This document shows, in pieces, positions 40,915 to 49,178 of a stretch of DNA of 64,000 bases (position 1 is its first letter; every line of letters begins with the position of its first letter). The translations under genes were made by a program, and so were the position numbers. The DNA comes from Kitasatospora sp. NBC_00240 (GTDB taxonomy: Bacteria > Actinomycetota > Actinomycetes > Streptomycetales > Streptomycetaceae). The stretch is taken from positions 9,319,458-9,383,457 of the forward strand of contig NZ_JAPEMU010000001.1 of NCBI RefSeq assembly GCF_026342405.1, written 5' to 3'. Below the pieces are notes generated by a model. That model saw only the letters and a program-made list of their open reading frames with translations. It was not told where the DNA came from and made no database searches.

Positions 40915-41583
40915 ATGCTGAAGTTCGACACCCCCACCTCGATCACCACCGTCCTCGACATCCCGGCCGGGCGGATCCGGTTCATCGCCGCGGACCGGGC
41001 GGACAGCACGGTGGAGGTCCTGGCGGCGGACGCCTCGAAGGGGCGGGACGTGAAGGCGGCGGAGCGAATCACCGTCGAGTACGCGGACGGCGTGCTGCGG
41101 ATCGGGGCCGTGCCGGCGAAGAACCGGATCCTCGGCAACTCCGGGTCGGTGGAGGTGACCGTCCGGCTGCCGGCCGGCTCCCGGGTCGAGGCCAAGGCCG
41201 CCGCCGCCGAACTGCGGGGCGTGGGGCGCCTCGGCGAGGTCACCTTCGAGGGCGCGCAGGGCACCGTCAAGCTCGACGAGACCGCCGGCGCCCACCTCAC
41301 CCTCCAGGCCGGCGACATCACCGTCGGCCGCCTCGGCGGCCCCGCGCGGATCAGCACCCAGCAGGGCCACATCACGATCACCGAGGCGGTCCGCGGCACC
41401 GTCGAACTGCGCACCCTGGCCGGTGACATCACGATCGGCGCCGCCCGCGGGGTCGGCGCCGCCCTGGACGCCGGCACCTCCTACGGCCGGATCCACAACG
41501 CGTTCCGGAACACCGGCGGCGCCGCCGAGCTGACCGTCCACGCGACCACCGCCCACGGCGACATCACCGCTCGCAGCCTTTGA
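40915..41583 (+). CDS. DUF4097-family beta-helix protein
   Basis: A 222-aa protein of right-handed beta-helix type, with short repeated strands: R-I-R-F-I-A-A-D-R-A-D-S-T-V-E-V, V-E-V-T-V-R-L-P-A-G-S-R-V-E-A-K, G-D-I-T-V-G-R-L-G-G, G-H-I-T-I-T-E-A, and A-H-G-D-I-T-A-R-S-L at the end. There is no signal peptide. DUF4097 proteins are putative adhesin-like or envelope-stress proteins. GAAGGAG precedes the ATG. It is likely controlled by the divergent two-HTH regulator. A strong terminator follows. Confidence 0.85.
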   Translation: MLKFDTPTSITTVLDIPAGRIRFIAADRADSTVEVLAADASKGRDVKAAERITVEYADGVLRIGAVPAKNRILGNSGSVEVTVRLPAGSRVEAKAAAAELRGVGRLGEVTFEGAQGTVKLDETAGAHLTLQAGDITVGRLGGPARISTQQGHITITEAVRGTVELRTLAGDITIGAARGVGAALDAGTSYGRIHNAFRNTGGAAELTVHATTAHGDITARSL

Positions 41584-41623
41584 GCCGGCGGCAGCCGAGT
41601 CCACGGCAGCCGAACCCACGGCA

Positions 41624-41648
41624 CCGGAGACCGCGCTGCGGTCTCCGG
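41624..41648 (+). terminator. terminator after DUF4097 gene
   Basis: CCGGAGACCGC and GCGGTCTCCGG form a perfect 11-bp stem with a 3-nt loop. Confidence 0.8.
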
Positions 41649-41783
41649 CAGGGGGCGGGGGCCGGGGTGGGCTTCTCGCGGGCGACCCGGGTCGAGGCCC
41701 CCGGCGGTGGTGCGCCGCCGCCTGCTCCTCGGCGCGGTGGCACGGCGCCCCGGGCCGGCCCGGGGCGGGCGGACGTCCGGGTG

Positions 41784-42044
41784 CTACCCGGGCCCGAGGG
41801 CCCGTCGCAGGAGCCGGCCGAGGCCGGATCGGGTGGCCCCGAAGCCCGTCTCGTGGTCCCAGACGTCGGTGCAGCCGGGGCACTGGAGGTGCAGGAGGCT
41901 GCCGGTGTTGGAGAGCAGGTAGCGCCAGTGGTCCGCGCAGTTCCGCCCGTCACGGCAGGAGTCGCAGGTCTCGTGCGTGCGGCAGGTCGGGCAGGGCGCC
42001 CAGGCGCGCCGGCCGATGTCCGCCTGCGGATCGATGGGGAGCAT
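41784..42044 (-). CDS. small cysteine-rich zinc-ribbon protein
   Basis: An 86-aa protein with three metal-binding clusters: C18-P-T-C21, C27-D-S-C30 followed by C36 and H39, and C55-P-G-C58 near H63. It probably binds two zinc ions or an iron-sulphur cluster. GGGAGG eight bases upstream supports the ATG at 42044. It begins two bases beyond the stop of the 64-codon frame at 42046, so both are probably read from the iron-box-like promoter at 42247. No established family was recognised. Confidence 0.7.
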   Translation of the reverse strand: MLPIDPQADIGRRAWAPCPTCRTHETCDSCRDGRNCADHWRYLLSNTGSLLHLQCPGCTDVWDHETGFGATRSGLGRLLRRALGPG

Positions 42045-42045
42045 G

Positions 42046-42240
42046 TCAGCGCCTCCCGCCGGGCAGTTCGCCGCCACCCACGCGGCCGGCCGGCACCCGC
42101 GGGAGCGGCCGACGCCGGTCCGCGCCGGGGCGCGAGGACCCGGCACGGCGCCCCTGCCCCGGGGCGGGGGGCTCGGTGGCACCGGCGGGCTCGTGCGCGG
42201 CCGGGGGCGGACCCGCCGGGCCGGAGAAGTTCCAAGACAT
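42046..42240 (-). CDS. 64-aa protein, probably leaderless
   Basis: A short frame starting M-S-W-N-F-S-G-P-A-G at 42240 and rich in Gly, Pro and Arg later. The ATG lies 8 bases past a TAACTT -10 box, leaving almost no 5' leader; the start of transcription could be the A of the ATG. It has no ribosome site of its own but runs straight into the zinc-ribbon gene. It may be a leader ORF rather than a functional protein. Confidence 0.45.
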   Translation of the reverse strand: MSWNFSGPAGPPPAAHEPAGATEPPAPGQGRRAGSSRPGADRRRPLPRVPAGRVGGGELPGGRR

Positions 42241-42246
42241 GAGAGG

Positions 42247-42277
42247 TTAAGTTAGGCAAGCCTTGCCTTGCTGTCAA
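42247..42277 (-). promoter_or_regulatory. promoter with iron-box-like operator
   Basis: On the minus strand TTGACA (42272-42277) and TAACTT (42249-42254) are 17 bases apart. Overlapping the -10 box, TTAAGTTAGGCAAGCCTTG (42247-42265) matches the DmdR/IdeR iron-box consensus TTAGGTTAGGCTAACCTAA at 14 of 19 positions. This predicts repression when iron is plentiful. Confidence 0.6.
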
Positions 42278-42285
42278 GAATTCGC

Positions 42286-42345
42286 CGACCCCACCCTTTC
42301 CCGACCCCACCCTTTCCCGACCCCACCCTTTCCCGACCCCACCCA
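42286..42345. repeat. 16-bp tandem repeat, about 4 copies
   Basis: The unit CGACCCCACCCTTTCC occurs three times followed by a partial fourth. Degenerate CCGCTCCCGCCCGAAG and CGAGGGGTCGTCACCGCC duplications follow to about 42460. Confidence 0.85.
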
Positions 42346-42669
42346 GGCCCGGCCCCACCCGGGCCCGACCCCGTCCGCTCCCGCCCGAAGGACCGCTCCC
42401 GCCCGAAGGGCCGCTCCCGCCCGAGGGGTCGTCACCGCCCGAGGGGTCGTCACCGCCCGGCGGACCGCGGCACCGACCTCCGCCGCCCCGCGTCGCCGTC
42501 CCGCGTCGCCGTCCCGCGTCGTAGGCGGTCAAGGCCTCGCGGCGGGTGGGCCTCGCGGCGGGTGGGCCCCGCCCGGGTGCGGGCGGTGGTGCGGCGGGTG
42601 TCAGCCGGATGGAGGACCGCGCCGAGTGTCCTGCCCGGTTTCGTTGCATCCGTCCGTAGATAGTGCGGA

Positions 42670-43890
42670 ATGACACGCACCAGAGCGGCCTTGGCTCTCG
42701 CCGCCGCCATCATGATCGCCACGTCCCTGCCGAGCACCGCGGGCGCCCTCGCCCTGACCGGCTCCGCCCACGGCGGGCACGCCTGCGTCCGCTCCCCGGA
42801 GCCCTCCTCCGGGCCGGCCGCGGCGGTGCTCGACATCGCCCGGCAGAGCAAGGAGCAGTACGGCCTCAACTCGGTGCTCCTCAAGGTCACCGTCGACGGC
42901 CACGACCTGATCACCACCGCGCTCGGCGAGTCCATGACGGGCGTGCCGGCCGAGCCGGACATGCACTTCCGGGCCGGTTCGGTGGGCATCGCGTACATGG
43001 GCACGGTGCTGCTGCAGCTGGTGGACGAGCACGTGGTGGGCCTCGACGAGCCGATCTCGCGCTGGCTGCCGGACGTGCCGCACGCCGACCGGATCACGCT
43101 GCGGATGCTCGGCTCCAGCACCTCGGGCCTGCACGACTACGTCACCGACCCGGCCTTCCTCGCCGAGCTGGAGGCCCACCCGTTCCGCCACTGGACCGAC
43201 GACGACGTGCTCGCCTACCCCTACAGCCACCCGCTCTGGTACGAGCCGGGCACCAACTGGAGCTACTCGCACGCCAACTTCGTGCTGCTCGGCGAGGCCC
43301 TGGAGAAGATCACCGGCACCCCGCTGGACGAGCTGCTGGAGCAGCGCGTGACGGGCCCGCTCGGGCTGCGCAACACGCGGAACAACTTCACCCCCGAGAT
43401 CCCGGCCCCGGTGCTGCACGCCTTCACCTCGGACCGCGGCATCTACGAGGAGTCCACCTTCTGGAACCCGTCGTGGACGACCGCGCGGGGCGCCGTGATC
43501 ACCACCGACATCTGCGACCTGGCCCGCTCGGCGCAGGCCATCGGCACCGGTGAACTGCTCTCGCCGGAGGGCTTCCGCACCCAGCTCGACCCGGGCACGG
43601 TCGGCCTCGGCGGGCCGACCGACATCTGCCCGCCGACGGTCTGCCTCCACAACACCGAGGCGCTGCACTTCGGCTTCACCGTCCTGGTGGAGAACGGCTG
43701 GATCCTCCAGAACCCGTCCTTCTCCGGGTACGCGGCGATCCAGGCCTACCTGCCGTGCGAGCACCTGGCCATCGCCGTCTCCACCACCAAGGGCCCCGAC
43801 TCGCCGGACGTCAACACGGCCGAGCTGATCGCCGCGCAGATCGCCGCCCGCTTCGCGCCGGACAACCCGATCCCCGCGCCCGCCGGCTGA
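42670..43890 (+). CDS. secreted serine-hydrolase homologue lacking catalytic residues
   Basis: A 406-aa protein of the class C beta-lactamase/DD-peptidase fold with a signal peptide (A-L-A-L-A-A-A-I-M-I-A-T-S-L). The fold is clear: F-R-A-G-S-V-G-I-A-Y, L-D-E-P-I-S-R-W-L-P, L-R-M-L-G-S-S-T-S-G-L, E-P-G-T-N-W-S-Y-S-H-A-N, L-H-F-G-F. The SxxK motif is S104-V-G-I107, so the general-base lysine is replaced. The YxN motif reads Y-S-H. Only the third motif (H-F-G) is kept. A non-catalytic, peptidoglycan-binding or altered role is likely. Related Streptomyces proteins share a similar S-V-A-I variant, as recalled. Confidence 0.85.
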   Translation: MTRTRAALALAAAIMIATSLPSTAGALALTGSAHGGHACVRSPEPSSGPAAAVLDIARQSKEQYGLNSVLLKVTVDGHDLITTALGESMTGVPAEPDMHFRAGSVGIAYMGTVLLQLVDEHVVGLDEPISRWLPDVPHADRITLRMLGSSTSGLHDYVTDPAFLAELEAHPFRHWTDDDVLAYPYSHPLWYEPGTNWSYSHANFVLLGEALEKITGTPLDELLEQRVTGPLGLRNTRNNFTPEIPAPVLHAFTSDRGIYEESTFWNPSWTTARGAVITTDICDLARSAQAIGTGELLSPEGFRTQLDPGTVGLGGPTDICPPTVCLHNTEALHFGFTVLVENGWILQNPSFSGYAAIQAYLPCEHLAIAVSTTKGPDSPDVNTAELIAAQIAARFAPDNPIPAPAG

Positions 43891-43904
43891 CCGGACGGGC
43901 CCTG

Positions 43905-44045
43905 CGCCGACACCCCGCCCGCCGTCGGCCACCCGCCGCTGTCCCGCCGCCGTCCGCCGCCGTCCGCCGCTGTCCCGCCGCCGTCCGCCGCTGTCCCGCC
44001 GCCGTCCGGCGCCGTCCGCCGCAGTCCCGGCGCCGTCCGGCGGCG
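43905..44045. repeat. GC tandem repeats
   Basis: Irregular repeats of GCCGCTGTCCCGCC and GCCGTCCGCC fill the gap between two convergent genes. Confidence 0.7.
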
Positions 44046-44155
44046 GGTGGCGGCGGGCGGGGCTGGGCCGGCGGCGCGCTGACTCGCCGCCCGGTCCACC
44101 GCTACGCCCAGGTGCCGGCCGCCCGGCTCGCCGTGAGGGATCGGTCCGGTGCCCG

Positions 44156-45019
44156 CTAGCGGGTGCCGGGGAGGAGTTCGACGCGCAGGCCCCCGCCCTC
44201 CTGGAGGACGTAGACCGGATCGGTGTCGTGGCGCCAGCCGACCGGGAACAGGTAGTAGCGGCCGCCGCGGGTGATCAGCAGGCGCAGGCCGACGTAGCGG
44301 CAGCGGTAGAGGGTGTCGGACTCGGCCGCCAGGCACTGCTCGTGAAGTTCGGGGTGCGGGCTGAGCTTGAGGCTCTTGGAGCTGAACACCACCACGGCGG
44401 GGCGATCCTCGATACGCCGGGCGTCGGCCTCGGCGTCGCTGTGGCCGGTCAGCGCGGCGATCAGGGCGACCGCCCAGAGCAGGAAGACACCGGCGGCCAA
44501 AATGGGGACGGCGTGGCGGAACAGCCCGTGCGGCCTCCGCCCGCCGTTGGCCGCCCTGGTCTGTCCGAGCAGCAGACCGGCCGCGATGGTGACCGGGGCG
44601 ACCCAGCCCCAGCCGTGGAGTTGCAGCGGCCGCCAGAACAGCAGCATGAGTACGCCGGCCAGTAGCACCAGCGCGTGGCAGCGGGCCGTCGCCGCGAAGG
44701 CTCCGACGTCGATGGTCGCCAAACGGCCGGGCAGTCGCCGCACCAGGTCCGGCACCTGCATGAGCAGCAGGCCGACCGCGAGCAGGGCGAGCAGCGGAAC
44801 GGCCATCAGCCGCAGGCTCTGGACCACCAGTTCGGCGAAGGTGAAACCGATCGACAGCGACGAGAGGTGGAAGTAGCCGAAGTACGCGCTGTCGTAGAGC
44901 ACGCCGGCGTAGAACATCAGCGCCGCGAGGAAGGAGGCCTGCGCGACCACCGACTTGATCAGGCCGACGGGCGTCGCCGAGTCGGTGTCCGCCGTCGGCC
45001 GGGTGGGGGCCTCGGTCAC
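44156..45019 (-). CDS. membrane protein coupled to a lipoprotein
   Basis: A 287-aa protein with about five membrane helices (A-S-F-L-A-A-L-M-F-Y-A-G-V-L-Y, A-V-P-L-L-A-L-L-A-V-G-L-L-L-M, A-L-V-L-L-A-G-V-L-M-L-L-F-W, W-V-A-P-V-T-I-A-A-G-L-L-L, A-A-G-V-F-L-L-W-A-V-A-L-I-A-A-L). A soluble C-terminal domain of about 90 residues follows (P-A-V-V-V-F-S-S-K-S-L, Y-R-C-R-Y-V-G-L-R-L-L-I, Y-Y-L-F-P-V-G-W). GTG at 45019 overlaps the lipoprotein stop (GTGA), so it is co-translated. A palindrome CCCGCTAGCGGG spans its stop codon. Family unknown. Confidence 0.75.
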   Translation of the reverse strand: MTEAPTRPTADTDSATPVGLIKSVVAQASFLAALMFYAGVLYDSAYFGYFHLSSLSIGFTFAELVVQSLRLMAVPLLALLAVGLLLMQVPDLVRRLPGRLATIDVGAFAATARCHALVLLAGVLMLLFWRPLQLHGWGWVAPVTIAAGLLLGQTRAANGGRRPHGLFRHAVPILAAGVFLLWAVALIAALTGHSDAEADARRIEDRPAVVVFSSKSLKLSPHPELHEQCLAAESDTLYRCRYVGLRLLITRGGRYYLFPVGWRHDTDPVYVLQEGGGLRVELLPGTR

Positions 45020-45384
45020 GTGCCGGGCGGTGGCGGCTCGCTGCTCTCCCCTACGCCCGGCTCGCTGCTCCCCCCGGTGCCGGGCTCGTCGCTCGGGTCG
45101 GGCGAGGGACAGGGCGGCTCGGTCCCGGTGGACGGGGAGGGGACGGGCGGGCAGCCCACCCCGACGGACGGGTTGCCGCCGCCCCCGGGATTGCCCGGGT
45201 TGGTCCTCACGTTGGGTGTCGGCAACTGCGAGAACTCGTTCGCCCCCGGTGCCGTCCCACCGCTGCCGCCACCGCCGTCCGTCGTACTGGTCGTTGTCGG
45301 TGGCTGGTCCGCCGTGCCGCAGCCGGTCAGTACCGCCGCCAGCATCAGGGCCACCCCGACCGCACCCCGTACCCGTGTCCGCAT
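45016..45384 (-). CDS. small Pro/Ser/Gly-rich lipoprotein
   Basis: A 122-aa lipoprotein: R-T-R-V-R-G-A-V-G-V-A-L-M-L-A-A-V-L-T-G-C with lipidated C22. The mature part is almost wholly disordered, with T-T-T-S-T-T-D-G-G-G-G, N-P-G-N-P-G-G-G-G-N-P and G-S-S-E-P-G-V-G-E-S-S-E-P repeats. Two cysteines sit in V-G-C-P-P and P-P-C-P-S. ATG 45384 is the natural start. It is translationally coupled to the membrane protein downstream, suggesting the two work together at the membrane surface. Confidence 0.75.
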   Translation of the reverse strand: MRTRVRGAVGVALMLAAVLTGCGTADQPPTTTSTTDGGGGSGGTAPGANEFSQLPTPNVRTNPGNPGGGGNPSVGVGCPPVPSPSTGTEPPCPSPDPSDEPGTGGSSEPGVGESSEPPPPGT

Positions 45385-45656
45385 ACGTGCCTCTCCGTCC
45401 GCCTCGCTCGACGCTACCGTTGTACACGAAGCGCCCTTGGCAGGCGCGCGTCGGATCCCCCGGGCGGGTCGGCCGAAGGCGTGGACCGGCAGCTCGCCGG
45501 GGAGGATCACGGTCACCGGCTCCTCGGCGGCGATCCGGGCGGGCAGCAGGCGCCCGGTGCGAGGTCGACCGGGCTTCCCTCGACGAACTCCGGGGCCGGG
45601 CGGTGCCGGCCCTCGGCCTCGAAGCCGGCCGGCAGCCGCGGTGAGGTGAACGCGAC

Positions 45657-46010
45657 GTGCTCGTCGGCCCGGGCTTCCGTGCGGGCCGTCACCCGAAGCC
45701 GCGCGGACCGTCCCGGACCGCATCCGCGCCGCCGGGGCCCGCCCGGTGGAGGGTCGACGGCTACCCGTTGCTGCTGCTCACCACGACCGCCTTGCCGGCC
45801 GCGCTCGACCGGCACCTGGCCGAGGACCACCGGGCGGGCGACCGGCGGGCCGAGCAGTTCCCGACGGACCGCTTGCGCCCCGACCTGGTCGTCCCCGGCA
45901 CCGGGCCGTGGGCCGAGGACGGATGGCGCAGGATTCGGGTGGGCGGGGCGGCCCCGCCGCACCGCCCGTACCCGCTCGCTGTCCTGACGGGCCGACCGGC
46001 GCGATCGCCG
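45657..46010 (+). pseudogene. remnant of a MOSC-domain protein
   Basis: The middle of this frame reads D-G-Y-P-L-L-L-L-T-T-T-A-L-P-A-A-L-D-R-H-L-A-E-D, then R-L-R-P-D-L-V-V-P-G and P-W-A-E-D-G-W-R-R-I-R-V-G-G. This matches the N-terminal/MOSC junction of molybdenum-cofactor-sulphurase-like proteins (usual R-F-R-P-N-V-V-V-D-G and W-A-E-D-x-W). No proper start precedes it. The cysteine-containing second half is lost, and the frame ends in the convergent TMEM175 gene. Confidence 0.6.
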
Positions 46011-46011
46011 G

Positions 46012-46650
46012 TCAGCCGCCGGCCGACGGGTGCGGTCGGCTCCGGAACAGCCGCCCGGCGGCCTGCGGGAGCACGATCCACAGGACCCAGCCGTAGGGCG
46101 TCAGGAAGAACACCGGGACGGACAGCCCGAAGCCCAGCAGCATCCCGTACAGCACCGGCTCCCCGGCCGAGACCAGTTCGGCGGGGACCTCCGGGTCGCG
46201 CAGCCGGCGCGAGGTCATCCGGCGCTCCATGGCGATCACCGCTGCGAGCGCCAGGAACTGCAGCAGCGCGTAGAAGCCGAACCGCAGGCCCACGGTGTCG
46301 GTGTCGTCCCCCTCCGTGGTGAGGAGTTTGGTCGCGAACGGGTTGAGCACGATCGTCAGCAGCCAGCACGCGTTGAGCGTACGCAGCCTGGCGTCGGTGC
46401 GTTCGGTGTAGCGGAAGATCCGGTTGTGCTGGCCCCAGGCGCCGGCGATCACGGCGAAGCTGATCAGGAAGGCCAGGTAGTGGTCGAGGTTCTCGCGGAC
46501 CGCGGTCCGCAACGCCGGGACCGTCGGACCCTCGGGTACCGGCAGTTCGAGGGCCAGCAGGGTGATGGCGATCGCCACCACGGCGTCGGAGAAGAAGATC
46601 ATCCGGTCCGCGGCGCGCTCCTCGTATCTCCGCAGATTCCTCGCCCGCAC
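46012..46650 (-). CDS. TMEM175-family membrane protein (potassium-channel type)
   Basis: A 212-aa protein of the DUF1211/TMEM175 family. The signature comes near the start: D-R-M-I-F-F-S-D-A-V-V-A-I-A-I-T-L-L-A-L-E-L, a variant of RxxxFSD. About six helices follow (Y-L-A-F-L-I-S-F-A-V-I-A-G-A-W, F-Y-A-L-L-Q-F-L-A-L-A-A-V-I, F-G-L-S-V-P-V-F-F-L). Bacterial members form potassium-permeable channels. GTG 46650 with AAGGAGG is chosen over a frame 129 codons longer that lacks protein character. Confidence 0.85.
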   Translation of the reverse strand: MRARNLRRYEERAADRMIFFSDAVVAIAITLLALELPVPEGPTVPALRTAVRENLDHYLAFLISFAVIAGAWGQHNRIFRYTERTDARLRTLNACWLLTIVLNPFATKLLTTEGDDTDTVGLRFGFYALLQFLALAAVIAMERRMTSRRLRDPEVPAELVSAGEPVLYGMLLGFGLSVPVFFLTPYGWVLWIVLPQAAGRLFRSRPHPSAGG

Positions 46651-47039
46651 CGCAGCCTCCTTCGTCGCTGCGGCCCATCCTCGCCGCCGGGCCGACCGTC
46701 GCGGGCGCTGCGACACACCATCGGCCCGGGCCGGCTCGCAGGCACCCGCGGCGCCCTCCGCCGCACCGCGGGGGCTCTTCCCCGCACCGCCGGGCAGGAC
46801 GTCCGCCCGGCCACGGCGCTCGCCCGTTCGGCCGCCCCCGGCCCCGGTCGTGCGCGACCGGGAGAGCCGAACGCGGGTCTCCCACGGCCGTTCCCGCCCC
46901 GGCGGCTCCCGCCCGTGGTCGGGCCGCACCGGCCGCACCGGGGCCAGAATCAGCCAGATGGCCCGATTCGGCCCGCGCTGGTCGGGTATGGAGGCAACCG
47001 CCCGTCCCTCATCGGTAAGCGATCGCCTCGGAGGCATCC
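46651..47039. other. intergenic region between divergent genes
   Basis: About 390 bases between the TMEM175 gene and the VOC gene. Apart from the promoters implied by its position, no feature or gene is seen. Confidence 0.5.
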
Positions 47040-47846
47040 GTGCCCGACATGAACGGCCCCTACAAGCCCGGTACCCCCTGTTGGATCGACCTGATGGTCC
47101 CCGACCAGCAGGCCGCCCTCGACTTCTACCGCGATCTGTTCGGCTGGCAGGGGGAGATCGGCCCGCCGGAGACCGGCGGCTACTCGGTCTGCACCCTCAA
47201 GGGCAAGCCGGTGGCCGGGATCATGCGCGCCTCCAACCCCGACGGCTCCACCCCCGACCCGATGCCGCCGACGGTGTGGACCACCTACCTGTCCACCGAC
47301 GGCCTCGACGCCACCGCCAAGACGGTCACCGACGCCGGCGGCACCGTCATGATGGGCCCGATGGACGTCATGGACCTCGGACGGATGGCGGTCGTCGCCG
47401 ACCCGACCGGCGCCGTCGTCGGCCTCTGGCAGCCGGGGACCTTCGACGGCGCGGGCATCGTCAACGAGCACGGCGCGCTGACCTGGAACGAGCTGAACAC
47501 CGGCGACACCGACGCCGCCGCCACGTTCTACACGGCCGTGCTGCCGATCACCACGGCCCCGACACAGATGCCGGGCGCCGAGGGGTACACGGAGTTCAAG
47601 GTCGCCGACCGCGCGGTCGCCGGGATGATGAACCTCTCCGCCCTGCCGCCCGGGGTGCCGCCGCACTGGCTGTCGTACTTCAGCGTCGACGACGTCGACA
47701 GCGTCCAGGACGCCGCCGTCCGGGCCGGCGGCAGCGTCATGGCCCCGGCGTTCGACATGCCGGCCGGGCGGATGGCGGTCCTCGCCGACCCCCAGGGCGG
47801 CACCTTCGCGGTGATCACCGCCGCCGGACCGGCGCAGCCCTCCTGA
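47040..47846 (+). CDS. two-domain VOC (glyoxalase-like) protein
   Basis: A 268-aa protein with two vicinal-oxygen-chelate modules, about residues 10-130 and 140-265. Each has the W-x-x-L or W-I-D-L opening, F-Y-R-D-L-F-G-W-Q or F-Y-T-A-V-L-P, and a closing D-P-T-G-A-V-V-G-L-W-Q or D-P-Q-G-G-T-F-A-V-I. The paired build is that of many actinobacterial antibiotic-resistance-like or hydroxylase-like VOC proteins of unknown substrate. GTG at 47040 follows CGGAGG. Confidence 0.88.
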   Translation: MPDMNGPYKPGTPCWIDLMVPDQQAALDFYRDLFGWQGEIGPPETGGYSVCTLKGKPVAGIMRASNPDGSTPDPMPPTVWTTYLSTDGLDATAKTVTDAGGTVMMGPMDVMDLGRMAVVADPTGAVVGLWQPGTFDGAGIVNEHGALTWNELNTGDTDAAATFYTAVLPITTAPTQMPGAEGYTEFKVADRAVAGMMNLSALPPGVPPHWLSYFSVDDVDSVQDAAVRAGGSVMAPAFDMPAGRMAVLADPQGGTFAVITAAGPAQPS

Positions 47847-47957
47847 CCACCGACGGCCCGCCGCCCCGACCACCGGCCGGGGCGGCGGGCCGTCCCACCG
47901 CCGCGTACGGCCGTTCCGGGCCGTCGCGCCGCGTGCCGGGTCGTGCGCGCCACGCGG

Positions 47958-48554
47958 TCAGTGCCCGGGAGGGCGCGGGCCGGCCGCCGGGCGGGTGAGT
48001 CGGTGGAGCACGTGCCGGCGCAGGGGGTGCCCGGCCGGCAGTCGCGGATGGTCGAAGTCCTCGCCCGGGTCGTGCGTCATGCCCAGGCGCTCCATGACGG
48101 CACGCGAGCGCAGGTTGCCGACCGCGGTGAAGGAGACGATCTCCGCCAGGTCCAGCGCCTCGAAGCCGAAGCCGACGGCCGCGGTGGCCGCCTCGGTGGC
48201 GTACCCGTGCCCCCAGGCCGGCCTGGCGAGCCGCCAGCCGACCTCCACCGCCGGGGTGAAGGCCGCCTCGAACGTCGTCCGCGACAGGCCGGTGAAGCCG
48301 ATGAAGGCGCCGGTGGAGGCCAGTTCCACCGCCCACCACCCCCAGCCTTCCCGCCGGAGCGCGGCGGCGGCCCGGTCGGCCAGGGCATCACTGGCCGCCC
48401 GGTCCAGGGGCGCCGGAAGGTGCGCCATGACCTCGGGGTCGGCGTTCAGTTCGGCGAACGGCTGCGCGTCGGCGGGCCGCCAGGCCCGCAGCACCAGGCG
48501 GGAGGTGCGCAGCTCCACCGGCCGCGGGAACTTCACCGGCCGCGGGAACTTCAT
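47958..48554 (-). CDS. GNAT N-acetyltransferase
   Basis: A 198-aa RimJ/RimL-like acetyltransferase: T-S-R-L-V-L-R-A-W-R-P-A-D-A-Q-P-F, G-F-T-G-L-S-R, E-V-G-W-R-L-A-R-P-A-W-G-H-G-Y-A-T-E-A with the acetyl-CoA pyrophosphate loop (R-P-A-W-G-H-G-Y), and N-L-R-S-R-A-V-M-E-R-L-G-M. The first residues repeat K-F-P-R-P-V twice, from an 18-bp in-frame duplication at about 48505-48545. The substrate may be a protein N-terminus or a small amine. Single gene. Confidence 0.9.
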   Translation of the reverse strand: MKFPRPVKFPRPVELRTSRLVLRAWRPADAQPFAELNADPEVMAHLPAPLDRAASDALADRAAAALRREGWGWWAVELASTGAFIGFTGLSRTTFEAAFTPAVEVGWRLARPAWGHGYATEAATAAVGFGFEALDLAEIVSFTAVGNLRSRAVMERLGMTHDPGEDFDHPRLPAGHPLRRHVLHRLTRPAAGPRPPGH

Positions 48555-48709
48555 CGGACCTCCCGAGCGGCAGACGGCACCCTTCCACCGTAGCGAGCCG
48601 ACGCCGGCCCCGTCGCACGTCCGGCCGGCTCCGGTGTCGAGATCCGGGGCCCGGCCGGGCGGCGGACGACCCGTCAGCCGCCTCCGGGGGCTTGCGTACA
48701 CTGGCGGGC

Positions 48710-49093
48710 ATGGCATGCCGCATCAGTGAGCTGGTCATCGACTGCGTCGACGCCGAGCGGCTCGCCGCGTTCTGGAGCGAGGTCCTCGGGTACCGGGAAC
48801 TCGGCCGGGAGGACGACGGGAGCATCGAGATCGGGCCGCCCGACGCCGGGTTCGGCGGCCCGCAGCCCACCCTGGTCCTCAGCCCCGGCGGCGACCCGCG
48901 CACCGGCAAGCTCCGGCTGCACATCGACGTCAGCGCCACCGACCGGGACCAGGACGCGGAGTTGGAGCGGCTGCTCGCCCTCGGTGCGCGGCCCGTCGAC
49001 GTCGGGCAGAGCGGCACCGAGAGCTGGCACGTCCTGGCCGACCCGGAGGGCAACGAATTCTGCCTTCTGCGGGCCCGGGTCCGGCCCCTCTGA
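48710..49093 (+). CDS. VOC-family protein
   Basis: A 127-aa single-domain glyoxalase-like protein: S-E-L-V-I-D-C-V-D-A-E-R-L-A-A-F-W-S-E-V-L-G-Y, then L-R-L-H-I-D-V and W-H-V-L-A-D-P-E-G-N-E-F-C-L-L. The metal-ligand positions H and E are present. It resembles a very common actinobacterial group with no known substrate. ATG 48710 is favoured over an in-frame codon 18 bases earlier. Confidence 0.88.
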   Translation: MACRISELVIDCVDAERLAAFWSEVLGYRELGREDDGSIEIGPPDAGFGGPQPTLVLSPGGDPRTGKLRLHIDVSATDRDQDAELERLLALGARPVDVGQSGTESWHVLADPEGNEFCLLRARVRPL

Positions 49094-49178
49094 GCGCCCG
49101 CGGCGGCCCGGGCACGCCGCCGACCCGGCCCCCGGCTCCCGGCTCCCGCAGCCGGTCCCCGGGGCCCCTTATTTCGCG

